Notes: generated by a model from the sequence alone, not told the origin. A stretch of DNA of 14,124 nucleotides from Acidobacteriaceae bacterium (GCA_030049955.1 JASIJX010000315.1:1-14124), one strand, 5' to 3'. Shown: positions 7,498 to 14,124, counted from the first letter of the stretch. Translations and numbers: made by a program.

Positions 7498-7655
7498 GCA
7501 TGTGGATTCAATCGCCTCACATCGTAGAGATAAAATTGCGGAATTGCCGGCTTTGCTCGGGCTTCGCTCGTGCAGAAAAGCAAATCCACAAGCCAGGATT
7601 TTTTGACAAGAGTCGCGCCGATGCGTTCGAACCACGCTTTCCGATTGGTGATGGG
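7483..7655. other. Remainder of the ridA-aldolase intergenic region, no gene seen
   Basis: The whole gap is 246 bp. Apart from the promoter and dyad listed separately, it holds a tandem AATTGC repeat (7534-7539 and 7542-7547, 8-bp period) of unknown meaning. No terminator with a U-run was found downstream of ridA, so read-through into the aldolase gene is possible. Open frames crossing it lack protein-like composition. Confidence 0.5.
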
Positions 7656-8144
7656 TCATGCGACTTCGAAGATGACTTCGAGTTCTACGGGGACGCCGAG
7701 CGGGAGGCTGGCGACGCCGACGATTGTACGAACCGATGTTTTCTCGATGCCGAAAATATCTCGAAACAGATCAGAGACAGCATCCCCGATTCGAGGTTGA
7801 TCGATGACCTCATCTCCGGCTGTTGCAATGAATACTCCGAGTCGAACAAAGCGAGTCACTCGATCGAGCGAACCGAGATGCTTCCTCGCCGCAGCGAGGA
7901 CGCCAAGAGCGGCTGTGTAGGCGGCATCCCGCGCCGCCTCTACATCGAGCTCTTTGCCAACGCGGCCTACGTACTTCGGCTTGTGCTCGACAACCGGGAG
8001 CATTCCGCTCAAGAAGAGCAGGTTGCCTGTCTGGACGGCCTCGGCGTAGGTGCCAAACGGCGTGGGAGGAGATATGAGCTGAATGCCAAGCTCCTGCAGC
8101 CTGCGTTCGGCGCTCGCCGGCTGTGGAGCTTTCGCAACTACCAC
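7656..8144 (-). CDS. RidA/YjgF/YER057c family protein (enamine/imine deaminase-like)
   Basis: The 162-residue product matches the Rid-family branch that is about 155 residues long: PPTPFGTYAEAVQTGNLLFLSGMLP, then LGSLDRVTRFVRLGVFI, then VRTIVGVASLPLGVPVELEVIFEV. Arg139 and Glu154 align with E. coli RidA Arg105 and Glu120, so hydrolysis of reactive enamines/imines such as 2-aminoacrylate is chemically plausible. This branch, however, is less studied than RidA itself. The start is a GTG at 8144 that overlaps the stop of the upstream SDR gene by 7 nt (GTGGTAG). No separate Shine-Dalgarno is obvious, so translation probably depends on termination of the SDR. The product is probably cytosolic; RidA proteins are usually trimers. 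Confidence 0.5.
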   Translation of the reverse strand: MVVAKAPQPASAERRLQELGIQLISPPTPFGTYAEAVQTGNLLFLSGMLPVVEHKPKYVGRVGKELDVEAARDAAYTAALGVLAAARKHLGSLDRVTRFVRLGVFIATAGDEVIDQPRIGDAVSDLFRDIFGIEKTSVRTIVGVASLPLGVPVELEVIFEVA

Positions 8145-8863
8145 CGGCCCACGTGCGCACCACCGTCCACGTACAGCACCTCCCCGGTAACGTAACGAGC
8201 TTCTACAAGATAAATAACAGCGTCCGCGATATCTTTCGGCTCCGCAACTACGCCCATGGGCGAGCGGGACGCCATCGAATCTTTTGGGTTGCCGTGATGA
8301 AGAGGCGTATCGACAACACCGGGAGCAACCGCGTTGAAGCGTATGTTCCTTTTCGCGTATTCCATCGCCAGATTCATGGTTACGGCGTTCAACCCACCTT
8401 TGGTGATCATCGCGATCGACGCAGGATCGTCTGCCATGGGGTTGTCGGCCAGGGCTGCTGTGATAGTGGTTACGCTGCCACCAGCGCCTTGTGACAGCAT
8501 TTGCTTAACCCCCAACTGGGTGATGAAGACGAACCCTTGCAGATTCGTGTGAACGAAGGCGCGAAAGTCGTCTGCGGTATATTCCGTGAATGGCTTGCTT
8601 TTGAAAATGCCCGCATTGTTGACGACGTGGTCGACTGATCCAAACTTGCTGAGTGCAGTCTGCATGACCTTTTCGGCAGTCGCCCGCTCGCCGATGTCTC
8701 CATCGACCGCGGCTAGATTAGGCGACAACGCAAAACCGGCTTTAGAAAAACTGCGTGAGGTTGCAACGACGTTATAGCCGCGGTCCAGAAAGGCATGGAC
8801 AATCGCGGCTCCGATGCCTTGTGAGGCGCCGGTAACAATGACCGTCTTCTTTTTGTCTTCCAT
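8138..8863 (-). CDS. Short-chain dehydrogenase/reductase with non-classical active site
   Basis: The 241-residue Rossmann-fold protein shows TGASQGIG (11-18), a GDI acidic site near 55-57, NNAG (82-85), Asn107 and PGVVDTP (181-187). SRS at 36-38 after the second strand suggests NADP preference. The YxxxK active site is changed: Lys155 is present in IAMITKGGLNA but the tyrosine position is Ala151, and position 138 is leucine where the catalytic serine is expected. The sequence is otherwise well conserved, so this looks like a divergent SDR subgroup and not a decayed gene. The ATG at 8863 has AGGAG (8870-8874) 6 nt upstream; a longer frame to 8965 lacks this and adds a non-conserved leader. It overlaps ridA by 7 nt. 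Substrate unknown. Confidence 0.5.
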   Translation of the reverse strand: MEDKKKTVIVTGASQGIGAAIVHAFLDRGYNVVATSRSFSKAGFALSPNLAAVDGDIGERATAEKVMQTALSKFGSVDHVVNNAGIFKSKPFTEYTADDFRAFVHTNLQGFVFITQLGVKQMLSQGAGGSVTTITAALADNPMADDPASIAMITKGGLNAVTMNLAMEYAKRNIRFNAVAPGVVDTPLHHGNPKDSMASRSPMGVVAEPKDIADAVIYLVEARYVTGEVLYVDGGAHVGRW

Positions 8864-8972
8864 GCATGGCTCCTGTTGTTGCTCGCTGCCTGAAATGACC
8901 CAGCCGTTGTCGGTGCAAGTCGTATGTGCAGCCAACGTTGCGGCATCAACTACCCTGACCGGCACAACTGAT

Positions 8973-8992
8973 GAACGGAGGTTACTCCGTCC
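8973..8992 (-). other. 8-bp hairpin with UAAC loop after the DJ-1 gene
   Basis: On the minus-strand RNA, GGACGGAG and CUCCGUUC pair over 8 bp (one G-U) around a UAAC tetraloop. The hairpin begins 17 nt after the DJ-1-like stop. No U-run follows, so it is not a standard intrinsic terminator. It could stabilise a processed 3' end or act as a weak terminator between the DJ-1 and SDR genes. Confidence 0.5.
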
Positions 8993-9008
8993 TCAATCCG
9001 TGTGAACT

Positions 9009-9698
9009 CTAAGCCGCCTTTTTTGCAGCAACGAGTTTTAGAAGTGCCTGAGCCGTCACCGTCGATGATGCGGGATTCTGGCCAGTTATGAGGCGGCCAT
9101 CCGTGACGGAAAACGGCTGCCAGTTCGCCATTTTTTCGAAGACGGCGCCTAGCCGCAGTAGTTCATCCTCAACGAGGAATGGCACTACCTTGGTGAGCTG
9201 TACCTGTTCTTCCTCGCCGTTGGTAAAACCAGCTACATGCTTTCCTTTTACAAGCGGAGCGCCTTTGTATTTAACATGGCGAAGCACTCCAGGCGAATGA
9301 CAGACCAAAGCGATTGGTTTGCCGGAGTTATAGAACGATTCGAGAAGAGCGATGGACACAGGGCTCTCCGCAAGATCCCACATGGGCCCGTGTCCGCCTG
9401 GATAGAACACGGTGTCGAAGTCTTCTGCCTTTACGTCTTGAAGCTTGACCGTGCTGGCAAGAGCTTTTTGCGCTGCTGCGTCCTGCTTAAAGCGAGTCAT
9501 CGCGGGGGTTTGATTTTCCGGCAGATCGCTCTTGGGATCGATCGGCGGCTGCCCGCCTTTGGGAGAAGCGAGCGTTAGATCGACGCCAGCATCTTTGAAA
9601 ACGAAATACGGGGCCGCAAACTCCTCCAGCCAAAAGCCTGTTCTGCGACCTGTGTTGCCGAGTTGATCGTGTGAGGTAAGTACCATCAGAATTTTCAT
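9009..9698 (-). CDS. DJ-1/PfpI family protein, Hsp31-like (type 1 glutamine amidotransferase-like)
   Basis: The 229-residue protein has the Hsp31-like pattern of the DJ-1/PfpI superfamily. GFWLEEFAAPY (21-31) supplies the acidic residue near the nucleophile, YPGGHGPMWDL spans 99-109, and ALVCHSPG (130-137) carries the nucleophilic elbow with Cys133 followed by His134. Relatives include Hsp31 chaperone/glyoxalase III enzymes, which convert methylglyoxal to lactate without glutathione, and proteins of unknown function. Length fits the family. The ATG at 9698 is preceded by AGGAGG (9705-9710) at 6 nt. A methylglyoxal or other reactive-carbonyl role fits the nearby ridA and mhqO-like genes but is inferred. 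Confidence 0.5.
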   Translation of the reverse strand: MKILMVLTSHDQLGNTGRRTGFWLEEFAAPYFVFKDAGVDLTLASPKGGQPPIDPKSDLPENQTPAMTRFKQDAAAQKALASTVKLQDVKAEDFDTVFYPGGHGPMWDLAESPVSIALLESFYNSGKPIALVCHSPGVLRHVKYKGAPLVKGKHVAGFTNGEEEQVQLTKVVPFLVEDELLRLGAVFEKMANWQPFSVTDGRLITGQNPASSTVTAQALLKLVAAKKAA

Positions 9699-9710
9699 AG
9701 TCTGCCTCCT

Positions 9711-9755
9711 TGTTCGAGATGAACATCCCGGTGGAGTCTGCCCGAAGATTTCGGG
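9711..9755 (-). promoter_or_regulatory. Two tandem inverted repeats in the DJ-1 gene leader
   Basis: TGTTC-N5-GAACA (9711-9725) directly abuts the Shine-Dalgarno, and CCCGAA-GAT-TTCGGG (9741-9755) lies just upstream. Both arm pairs are perfect. They could form RNA hairpins in the leader or be protein-binding sites. No flanking promoter could be fixed, so the mode of action is open. Confidence 0.5.
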
Positions 9756-10088
9756 ACTGCAAACTTTGAACCAAGGGTAGGGATCGGGAGCAAGGTCTAC
9801 ATTTGCTCAACCAATTCCACCATGATACTCCTGTTTTGCCGAGTGAGATTGTCACCGCTGCTTCAGGGCCTGTGCGGTATAGTGTCTGGTCAAAAGCTGT
9901 TATTCGAAGACGAAACGACTTGCCCCATGCTTGATGCGTTCTGCTCAGCGATGAAGTGATCGATCTTGCGCAAACCAGATTCCCGCGCTGAACCAGGGAA
10001 TCGAGACCACGTGGGAAGCGCTTAATGATCGCCCATCTTTCTCGAGCCCTGATTTTTCACGAGCCCAAATGGCTGGAGCCACATCCTA
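9756..10088. other. Intergenic region between divergent DJ-1 and MFS genes
   Basis: About 330 bp without a confident gene, placed between divergently transcribed genes and therefore expected to carry both promoters. A TATAGT at 9878-9883 resembles a -10 box on the plus strand but has no good -35 at 16-18 nt. A short open frame (10025-10111) is described among the findings. Confidence 0.5.
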
Positions 10089-11672
10089 ATGAGGATGAGA
10101 ACGCCCTGTGAGACGATCAGCCAATCAACGCCGGCTCAAGTTTCGTGCGAAGAAGAGGCGAGGCCATGGATCCTCACAGCAACCATCCTAGCCTCCAGCA
10201 TGGCCTTCATTGACAGCACGGCGATCAATGTCGCTCTGCCTGCTCTGCAGAAAAACCTCCACGCCACTTTGGTCGGCGTCCAGTGGATTGTGGAGTCGTA
10301 TGGCCTGTTTCTTGGGGCATTGATCCTGGTTGGCGGCACACTCGGTGACGTGCTGGGACGACGCTTCATCTTCGTAATGGGCACGATTCTGTTCGCTATC
10401 GCCTCTGCAGCGTGTGCAGTTGCGCCGAGTATTCAAACTCTGATCGCCGCACGGAGCGTCCAGGGTGTCGGCGCCGCGTTTCTGGTGCCCGGCAGTCTCG
10501 CCATTATCAGCACATCATTCGACGAGAAGCATCGCGGGAAGGCCATCGGCACATGGTCGGGATGGACTGCAATCACGACTGCGGTAGGTCCTGTTCTGGG
10601 CGGATGGCTCGTTGAGCACGCTTCCTGGCGCTGGGTGTTTCTCATCAATCTTCCGCTGGCCGCCGCGGTGATCGCGATTTCGGTTTGGCGCATTCCCGAG
10701 AGCCGTGGGGCAATCGTACCTCGCGTTGACTGGGCAGGAGCGCTGCTGGCAACGCTGGGGTTGGGCGGCCTGGTATTCGGTTTCCTCGAGTCGAGTAGTC
10801 TCGGCTTTAAGAATCCAATTGTCATCGGCAGTCTGGTCACGGCCATTGGCTGTCTGTTCGGCTTTGTCGCGGTCGAAGTCAGCATTTCGTTCCCAATGGT
10901 TCCTCTTGCTCTTTTCAGGAACAGAAATTTTAGCGGCGCCAACCTGCTTACCCTGTTCCTCTACGCAACCGTTGGCGTGTTTTTCTTCCTGCTTCCCTTG
11001 GAGCTGATTCAGGTTCAAGGATATTCCGCAACCGGCGCCGGCGCGGCCGTCCTGCCCTTCATCCTCCTCATGTTTCTTCTGTCGCAGTGGTCAGGAGGAC
11101 TTGTTGCACGCTATGGCCCGGGAAAACCCCTGGTCGTCGGTTCTCTCGTTGTGGCGTTTGGCTTTGTACTCTTTGCCGTGTCTTCTGCCGGCGCCGGCTA
11201 CTGGAAGACAGTCTTCCCTGCGATCACAATCCTGGGGCTTGGAATGGCGATTACAGTGGCGCCGCTGACGACGGACGTGATGAACTCAGTCGAGCAGAAT
11301 CGCGTCGGCACGGCGTCCGGAATCAACAACGCGGTCGCGCGCGTCGCCGGCGTGCTTGGGATTGCCGTGCTCGGAATCGTAATGGTTTTCGCTTTTCGCG
11401 CCCGGCTGGATCGCACGCTGAATCGTCTTTCTCTGCCATCGGAAATGCTCAAGGAAATTCACGCACAAGAAACAAAACTCGCCGGTCTGCAGCCGCCTGC
11501 CAGCCTGGATGCATCTTCCAGAGTCGCCCTGCAAGACTTGATTCACCAGGGATTTATATTCGGATTCAGAATCGTCATGCTGATTTGCGCCGGCCTGTCT
11601 CTGGCAAGTGCGGTGGTCGCGTGGCTTATGATCCTGAACGCTGGAGATCGATCAGAGCGATCAGTCACATGA
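10089..11672 (+). CDS. DHA2-family MFS drug/proton antiporter (EmrB/QacA type, 14 TM)
   Basis: The 527-residue, very hydrophobic protein has the 14-segment layout of EmrB/QacA exporters. Diagnostic parts are a TM1 motif with Asp42 (FIDSTAINVALPAL), motif A between TM2 and TM3 (GTLGDVLGRR, 83-92), QGVGAAFLVPGSLA, and the antiporter motif C region GPVLGGWLVEHASWRWVFLINLP (167-189). A roughly 50-residue hydrophilic stretch (starting FRARLDRTL) lies before the last TM helix, as in this family. It would export toxic organic compounds using the proton gradient across the inner membrane. A weak GGAG lies 10 nt before the ATG at 10089; ATG 10095 is an alternative start. No membrane-fusion partner is in the window. 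It is followed by mhqO/mhqD-like genes, suggesting aromatic or quinone export (inference). Confidence 0.5.
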   Translation: MRMRTPCETISQSTPAQVSCEEEARPWILTATILASSMAFIDSTAINVALPALQKNLHATLVGVQWIVESYGLFLGALILVGGTLGDVLGRRFIFVMGTILFAIASAACAVAPSIQTLIAARSVQGVGAAFLVPGSLAIISTSFDEKHRGKAIGTWSGWTAITTAVGPVLGGWLVEHASWRWVFLINLPLAAAVIAISVWRIPESRGAIVPRVDWAGALLATLGLGGLVFGFLESSSLGFKNPIVIGSLVTAIGCLFGFVAVEVSISFPMVPLALFRNRNFSGANLLTLFLYATVGVFFFLLPLELIQVQGYSATGAGAAVLPFILLMFLLSQWSGGLVARYGPGKPLVVGSLVVAFGFVLFAVSSAGAGYWKTVFPAITILGLGMAITVAPLTTDVMNSVEQNRVGTASGINNAVARVAGVLGIAVLGIVMVFAFRARLDRTLNRLSLPSEMLKEIHAQETKLAGLQPPASLDASSRVALQDLIHQGFIFGFRIVMLICAGLSLASAVVAWLMILNAGDRSERSVT

Positions 11673-11758
11673 TGCAGGAAAAGAAATATAGGTAGTCAAT
11701 CGAAACGGAGAATGACTCTTCCGGACTTTGTTGCACTCTTCCTCCAGGTAAGCGCATC
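11673..11758. other. Gap between MFS gene and possible small ORF
   Basis: About 86 bp with no clear terminator and no convincing promoter; an AT-rich ATATAG at about 11685-11692 is the only -10-like element. Read-through from the pump gene to mhqO is possible. Confidence 0.5.
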
Positions 11759-11929
11759 ATGACTCTTGACGCCACAGCTGGAGCCGTTTCAGGAACCCCA
11801 CGCTGCTGGCACAGGGCCAGGCTGACTACAGACAGCTTGCCGAAGTCGCCGGGCGGATATCCCGGCTCCTCTGTTCCCAACATCAATGCTCTTCTCGCAA
11901 TGAAACAAATTTCGGGAGGACAAAGATAA
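11759..11929 (+). CDS. Possible 56-residue small ORF coupled to the mhqO-like gene
   Basis: An ATG at 11759 opens 56 codons ending TAA at 11927-11929, whose last base is the first base of the next ATG (TAATG). A weak AGGTAAG lies about 9 nt upstream. The predicted peptide (MTLDATAGAVSG... to ...MKQISGGQR) has no recognised domain, membrane segment or signal peptide, and its last codons overlap the GGGAGGA ribosome site of the next gene. It may be a coupled leader peptide or a chance open frame; I favour neither strongly. Confidence 0.5.
   Translation: MTLDATAGAVSGTPRCWHRARLTTDSLPKSPGGYPGSSVPNINALLAMKQISGGQR
11848..11866 (+). other. GC-rich hairpin GCCGGG-N7-CCCGGC
   Basis: Perfect 6-bp arms (11848-11853 and 11861-11866) around a 7-nt loop, 62 nt before the mhqO-like start. 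No U-run follows. It could be a weak transcript-processing or regulatory hairpin, or chance in GC-rich DNA. Confidence 0.5.
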
Positions 11930-12885
11930 TGCCCGAACCGATCGTGGGTCTGCATCACGTTACCGCGATCGCCTCCAAGCCGCAGCAGAACCTGGATTTC
12001 TATATGGAGGTACTGGGATTGCGGCTGGTGAAGCGCACCATCAATTTCGACGATCCCGGTACATACCACTTCTACTTCGGCGATGATACCGGATCGCCAG
12101 GGACCATACTCACGTTCTTCCCGTGGCCGCATGTGAGCCGGGGCGGCATCGGCGTGGGAGAAACCACGGCGACGGCGTTCAGCGTACCCGCCGAATCTCT
12201 TGATTACTGGGAACGCCGGCTAGTTGGTATGGGAATACCAGTGGAGCGCGAAGAGTTGCGCTTCGAGCACACGGTGCTGAAGTTCATCGACCTCGACGGC
12301 ACGAAGCTTGAGCTCGTAGGGCAAATCGGCGGACCTGAAGCCAAGCCGGCGCGAACCAGCAATGTTCCGCCAGAACACAGCATCAGCGGTTTCTTCGCCG
12401 TGACGCTGTGCGAGGCGGGGTTCGAGCGGACGGCCGCGGTGCTGGAGAAAATGGGCTTCTGGCAGGCGGGCGTCGAGGGAAACCGCTACCGCTTCAGTTC
12501 GGCGAGCCAGGCGCGTGGATCGCACATCGATGTGCTGGTGCAGCCGCAGCTGATGTATGGCCGCATGGGCGCCGGCACTGTCCACCACATTGCCTTTCGC
12601 GCGCCCAGCGATACGGCGCAACTGGCATGGCGCGAAGAACTGAAAGGTCTTGACCTCGATATCACGCCAGTCCTGGACCGCAGGTATTTTCATTCAATTT
12701 ATTTTCGTGAGCCGGGCGGGGTACTGTTCGAGATCGCTACCGATCCGCCAGGGTTTTTGACCGATGAGCCGGCAGAGAGCCTGGGAGAATCACTGAAGCT
12801 GCCTCCTTGGTACGAACCGAAAAGGCAACTCATCGAAAGCGTGCTGCCGCCCATCGCTTTGCACGCAGCGAAGAGCGAGCCGTGA
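11929..12885 (+). CDS. mhqO: MhqO-like ring-cleaving dioxygenase (tandem VOC/glyoxalase fold)
   Basis: The 318-residue protein has two vicinal-oxygen-chelate halves. It matches the MhqO/PcpA group of Fe(II) enzymes, which cleave hydroquinone-type rings. Metal ligands are predicted at His10 (GLHHVTAI), His220 (TVHHIAFRA) and Glu268 (GGVLFEIATDPPGF). Their spacings are close to those of PcpA (H11, H227, E276). YFHSIYFREPGG (253-264) is also family-typical. Translation starts at 11929 behind GGGAGGA (8 nt spacing). The stop overlaps the next ATG as TGATG, so the hydrolase is translationally coupled. In Bacillus subtilis MhqO works with MhqD in resistance to methylhydroquinone and quinones; the same pairing here supports quinone detoxification or aromatic turnover. 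Substrate is inferred. Confidence 0.5.
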   Translation: MPEPIVGLHHVTAIASKPQQNLDFYMEVLGLRLVKRTINFDDPGTYHFYFGDDTGSPGTILTFFPWPHVSRGGIGVGETTATAFSVPAESLDYWERRLVGMGIPVEREELRFEHTVLKFIDLDGTKLELVGQIGGPEAKPARTSNVPPEHSISGFFAVTLCEAGFERTAAVLEKMGFWQAGVEGNRYRFSSASQARGSHIDVLVQPQLMYGRMGAGTVHHIAFRAPSDTAQLAWREELKGLDLDITPVLDRRYFHSIYFREPGGVLFEIATDPPGFLTDEPAESLGESLKLPPWYEPKRQLIESVLPPIALHAAKSEP

Positions 12886-13568
12886 TGGCGCCGGCACGCA
12901 GGCTAAACGCGCACTCGGACTCACGCCTGGATCCGCATCAGCGCGCCGCTCTTTATCAGATCGGTGCGACGCCTGCAAGCGCCACCGCAGCGCTCATTCT
13001 GCTCCACGGCCGCGGAGGTTCGGCACGGGATGTTCTTCTGCTGGGCGAGGAGCTGCGTTTGCCCGGCGTGAGCCTGTTCGCTCCCCAGGCCGAGGGATAC
13101 ACATGGTATCCGAACTCCTTCCTCGCTCCAATTGCCAGCAACGAGCCTTGGCTCAGTTCCGCGTTAAATATGGTTGCGCGGCTAGTTGAACACTGCGTGG
13201 TACTGGGTTTCGCGCGCGCGCACGTCGCGATCGCTGGGTTCTCGCAGGGCGCATGCCTGGCCTGCGAGTTCGTTGCGAGGCAACCGGCCCGCTACGCAGC
13301 ACTCCTGGCATTCACGGGCGGATTGATCGGACCACCGGGCGCTGATCTTCATCATGCGGGCAGGCTGGACGGCACTCCGGTTCTGCTCAGCTCAGGCGAT
13401 CCCGACCCTCACGTGCCATGGTCGCGCGTAGAGGAAACGGCGGAGCAGTTCACTGCAATGGGCGCCGCGGTAACCCTCAAACAACATCGCAACCGGCCCC
13501 ACACCATCCTCCCCGAAGAGATCGCACAGGCACGCGCCCTGCTTGTGCCGGCTCTCACTGTGTCCTAA
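12885..13568 (+). CDS. mhqD: MhqD-like alpha/beta hydrolase (phospholipase/carboxylesterase family)
   Basis: The 227-residue serine hydrolase has [13 protein letters not shown] as the oxyanion region, GFSQGA with nucleophile Ser120, Asp174 in SGDPDPHVP and His206 in NRPHTI, a complete catalytic triad. It resembles the carboxylesterase family that includes B. subtilis MhqD, which is encoded beside mhqO and is thought to hydrolyse ester-like products of quinone metabolism. The ATG at 12885 is preferred because it overlaps the mhqO stop by 1 nt and begins just before the conserved domain. An in-frame longer start at 12807 would lie inside mhqO. No strong Shine-Dalgarno is seen, consistent with coupling. 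No signal peptide, so the product is probably cytosolic. Confidence 0.5.
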   Translation: MAPARRLNAHSDSRLDPHQRAALYQIGATPASATAALILLHGRGGSARDVLLLGEELRLPGVSLFAPQAEGYTWYPNSFLAPIASNEPWLSSALNMVARLVEHCVVLGFARAHVAIAGFSQGACLACEFVARQPARYAALLAFTGGLIGPPGADLHHAGRLDGTPVLLSSGDPDPHVPWSRVEETAEQFTAMGAAVTLKQHRNRPHTILPEEIAQARALLVPALTVS

Positions 13569-13575
13569 AGCCTTA

Positions 13576-13614
13576 GTAAGTCGGAAAGCTCTAAATAGCA
13601 CGTTTCCGCTTTAC
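13576..13614. other. Imperfect inverted repeat between mhqD-like and fumarase genes
   Basis: GTAA-NN-CGGAAA (13576-13587) is complementary to TTTCCG-NN-TTAC (13603-13614), with a 15-nt loop that could itself fold (GCT/AGC). It lies in the 70-bp gap 8 nt after the hydrolase stop. It might be an attenuating hairpin or an operator for the fumarase gene; no U-run follows. Confidence 0.5.
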
Positions 13615-13638
13615 CTGCCAGTCAGAAAGGAATATACG

Positions 13639-14124
13639 ATGCCGGATATTCGCAAAGAAGCCGATAGTCTTGGCGAGGTTGACGTTCCCGCCGACAAACT
13701 CTGGGGCGCACAGACCCAGCGCTCGCTCGAACACTTCGCGATTGGAAAAGATCTGATGCCCCGGGAAATGATTACTGCATACGCCCTTCTGAAGAAGGGC
13801 GCAGCCAATGTGAACTTTGCCGGTAAACGGCTCGATGGGAAACGTCGCGATTTAATCGTTCAGGTCTGCGACGAAATTCTTGCGGGGCAGCACCACGATA
13901 TGTTCCCATTGCACGTTTGGATGACCGGCAGCGGCACGCAGTTCAATATGAACGTTAACGAGGTAATCGCGAATCGTTGCAGCCAGATCGCCGGCACGCC
14001 CCTGGGCAGCAAAACTCCGGTTCACCCGAACGATCAAGTCAACATGTCCCAGTCGTCGAACGACTCATTTCCTTCGGCCATGTACATCGCGGCCGCGGTC
14101 AACACAAAGCAACGCTTGATCCCC
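13639..14124 (+). CDS. fumC: Class II fumarate hydratase, N-terminal 162 residues (3' end outside window)
   Basis: The frame is open from ATG 13639 to the window end. AAGGA (13627-13631) sits 7 nt upstream. The product starts [29 protein letters not shown] and shows the fumarase/aspartase blocks [14 protein letters not shown] and [14 protein letters not shown]. These contain the substrate-binding GSGT loop and the HPND 'B-site'. Class II fumarases catalyse the reversible hydration of fumarate to malate in the TCA cycle as homotetramers without iron. At about 460 residues for the family, roughly two thirds are missing. The [16 protein letters not shown] and HPND motifs favour fumarase over aspartase, with which it shares the fold. 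No functional link to the quinone-type genes is apparent. Confidence 0.5.
   Translation, partial: MPDIRKEADSLGEVDVPADKLWGAQTQRSLEHFAIGKDLMPREMITAYALLKKGAANVNFAGKRLDGKRRDLIVQVCDEILAGQHHDMFPLHVWMTGSGTQFNMNVNEVIANRCSQIAGTPLGSKTPVHPNDQVNMSQSSNDSFPSAMYIAAAVNTKQRLIP

Noticed and set aside
7501..7590. 8-bp inverted repeat TGTGGATT/AATCCACA 74 nt apart
   Set aside because: An 8-bp match is expected by chance about once in a few such spacers, and nothing else supports a mobile-element end or site.
7336..7659. Minus-strand frame overlapping the ridA stop by ATGA
   Set aside because: The product is rich in His, Cys and Ser with no domain, and it runs through the promoter and ribosome site of the aldolase and into its coding region.
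7404..8195. Plus-strand open frame of 263 codons
   Set aside because: It is antisense to a clear RidA-family gene, has no recognisable domain and an atypical composition; a shadow of the minus-strand coding sequence.
8864..8965. Longer N-terminus for the SDR
   Set aside because: ATG 8863 has AGGAG at 6 nt and directly precedes the Rossmann strand; the extension is not conserved-looking.
9878..9883. TATAGT as -10 box for the MFS gene
   Set aside because: No -35-like hexamer at 16-18 nt upstream and no extended -10 TG.
11665..12132. Minus-strand 155-codon frame at the mhqO 5' end
   Set aside because: Half of it is antisense to the well-supported dioxygenase and no domain is visible.
12807..12884. 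Longer N-terminus for the mhqD-like hydrolase
   Set aside because: It would be inside the mhqO-like gene and adds a basic, non-conserved leader; ATG 12885 overlaps the stop in the usual coupled manner.
1..14124. Mobile element, prophage, CRISPR or defence island
   Set aside because: No transposase, integrase, cas, restriction or toxin-antitoxin gene, no array-like repeats and no tRNA attachment site were seen.

Overview
This is a bacterial chromosomal window of moderate to fairly high GC with tightly packed genes. It holds 14 confidently supported protein genes, and the genes at both edges are cut. I see no rRNA, tRNA, CRISPR array, transposase or phage gene. The mix of genes and their style would fit a soil heterotroph such as an Acidobacteriota (Terriglobia) member, but that is an inference from general resemblance and no sequence search supports it.

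Region 1 (about 1-6449, plus strand) reads as a carbohydrate oxidation operon. In order it encodes the C-terminal two thirds of an IlvD/Edd-type dehydratase, a D-isomer-specific 2-hydroxyacid dehydrogenase, a zinc-dependent glucose-1-dehydrogenase-like enzyme, a metal-dependent cyclase-family hydrolase, a small SCP2 lipid-binding-fold protein, and an amylo-alpha-1,6-glucosidase-like enzyme. The last two are joined by an ATGA overlap. Read together, the genes could release glucose or another aldose from a glucan, oxidise it to an aldonolactone, open the lactone, and dehydrate the aldonate to a 2-keto-3-deoxy acid, as in a non-phosphorylative Entner-Doudoroff-like route. The substrate is not provable from the sequence.

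Region 2 (6507-9698, minus strand) encodes, in transcription order, a DJ-1/PfpI (Hsp31-like) protein, an SDR oxidoreductase lacking the classical catalytic tyrosine, a RidA-family protein overlapping the SDR by 7 nt, and a class II ketose-bisphosphate aldolase. The aldolase has a good sigma70-like promoter of its own, and a short dyad overlaps the -35 box. It converges on the debranching enzyme gene.

Region 3 (10089-13568, plus strand) has a 14-TM DHA2-family drug efflux pump, then a possible small ORF, then an mhqO-like ring-cleaving dioxygenase overlapping an mhqD-like alpha/beta hydrolase. The last two match the Bacillus mhqO/mhqD pair used against quinones and hydroquinones. Together with DJ-1, RidA and the SDR this part looks like an electrophile and reactive-metabolite defence neighbourhood.

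Region 4 (13639-end) is the start of a class II fumarase. I found no clearly undescribed system. The most promising items are the SCP2-debrancher coupling, the cyclase-family protein sitting where a lactonase would be expected, the tyrosine-less SDR overlapping RidA, and the pump-mhqO-mhqD cassette with a coupled small ORF.
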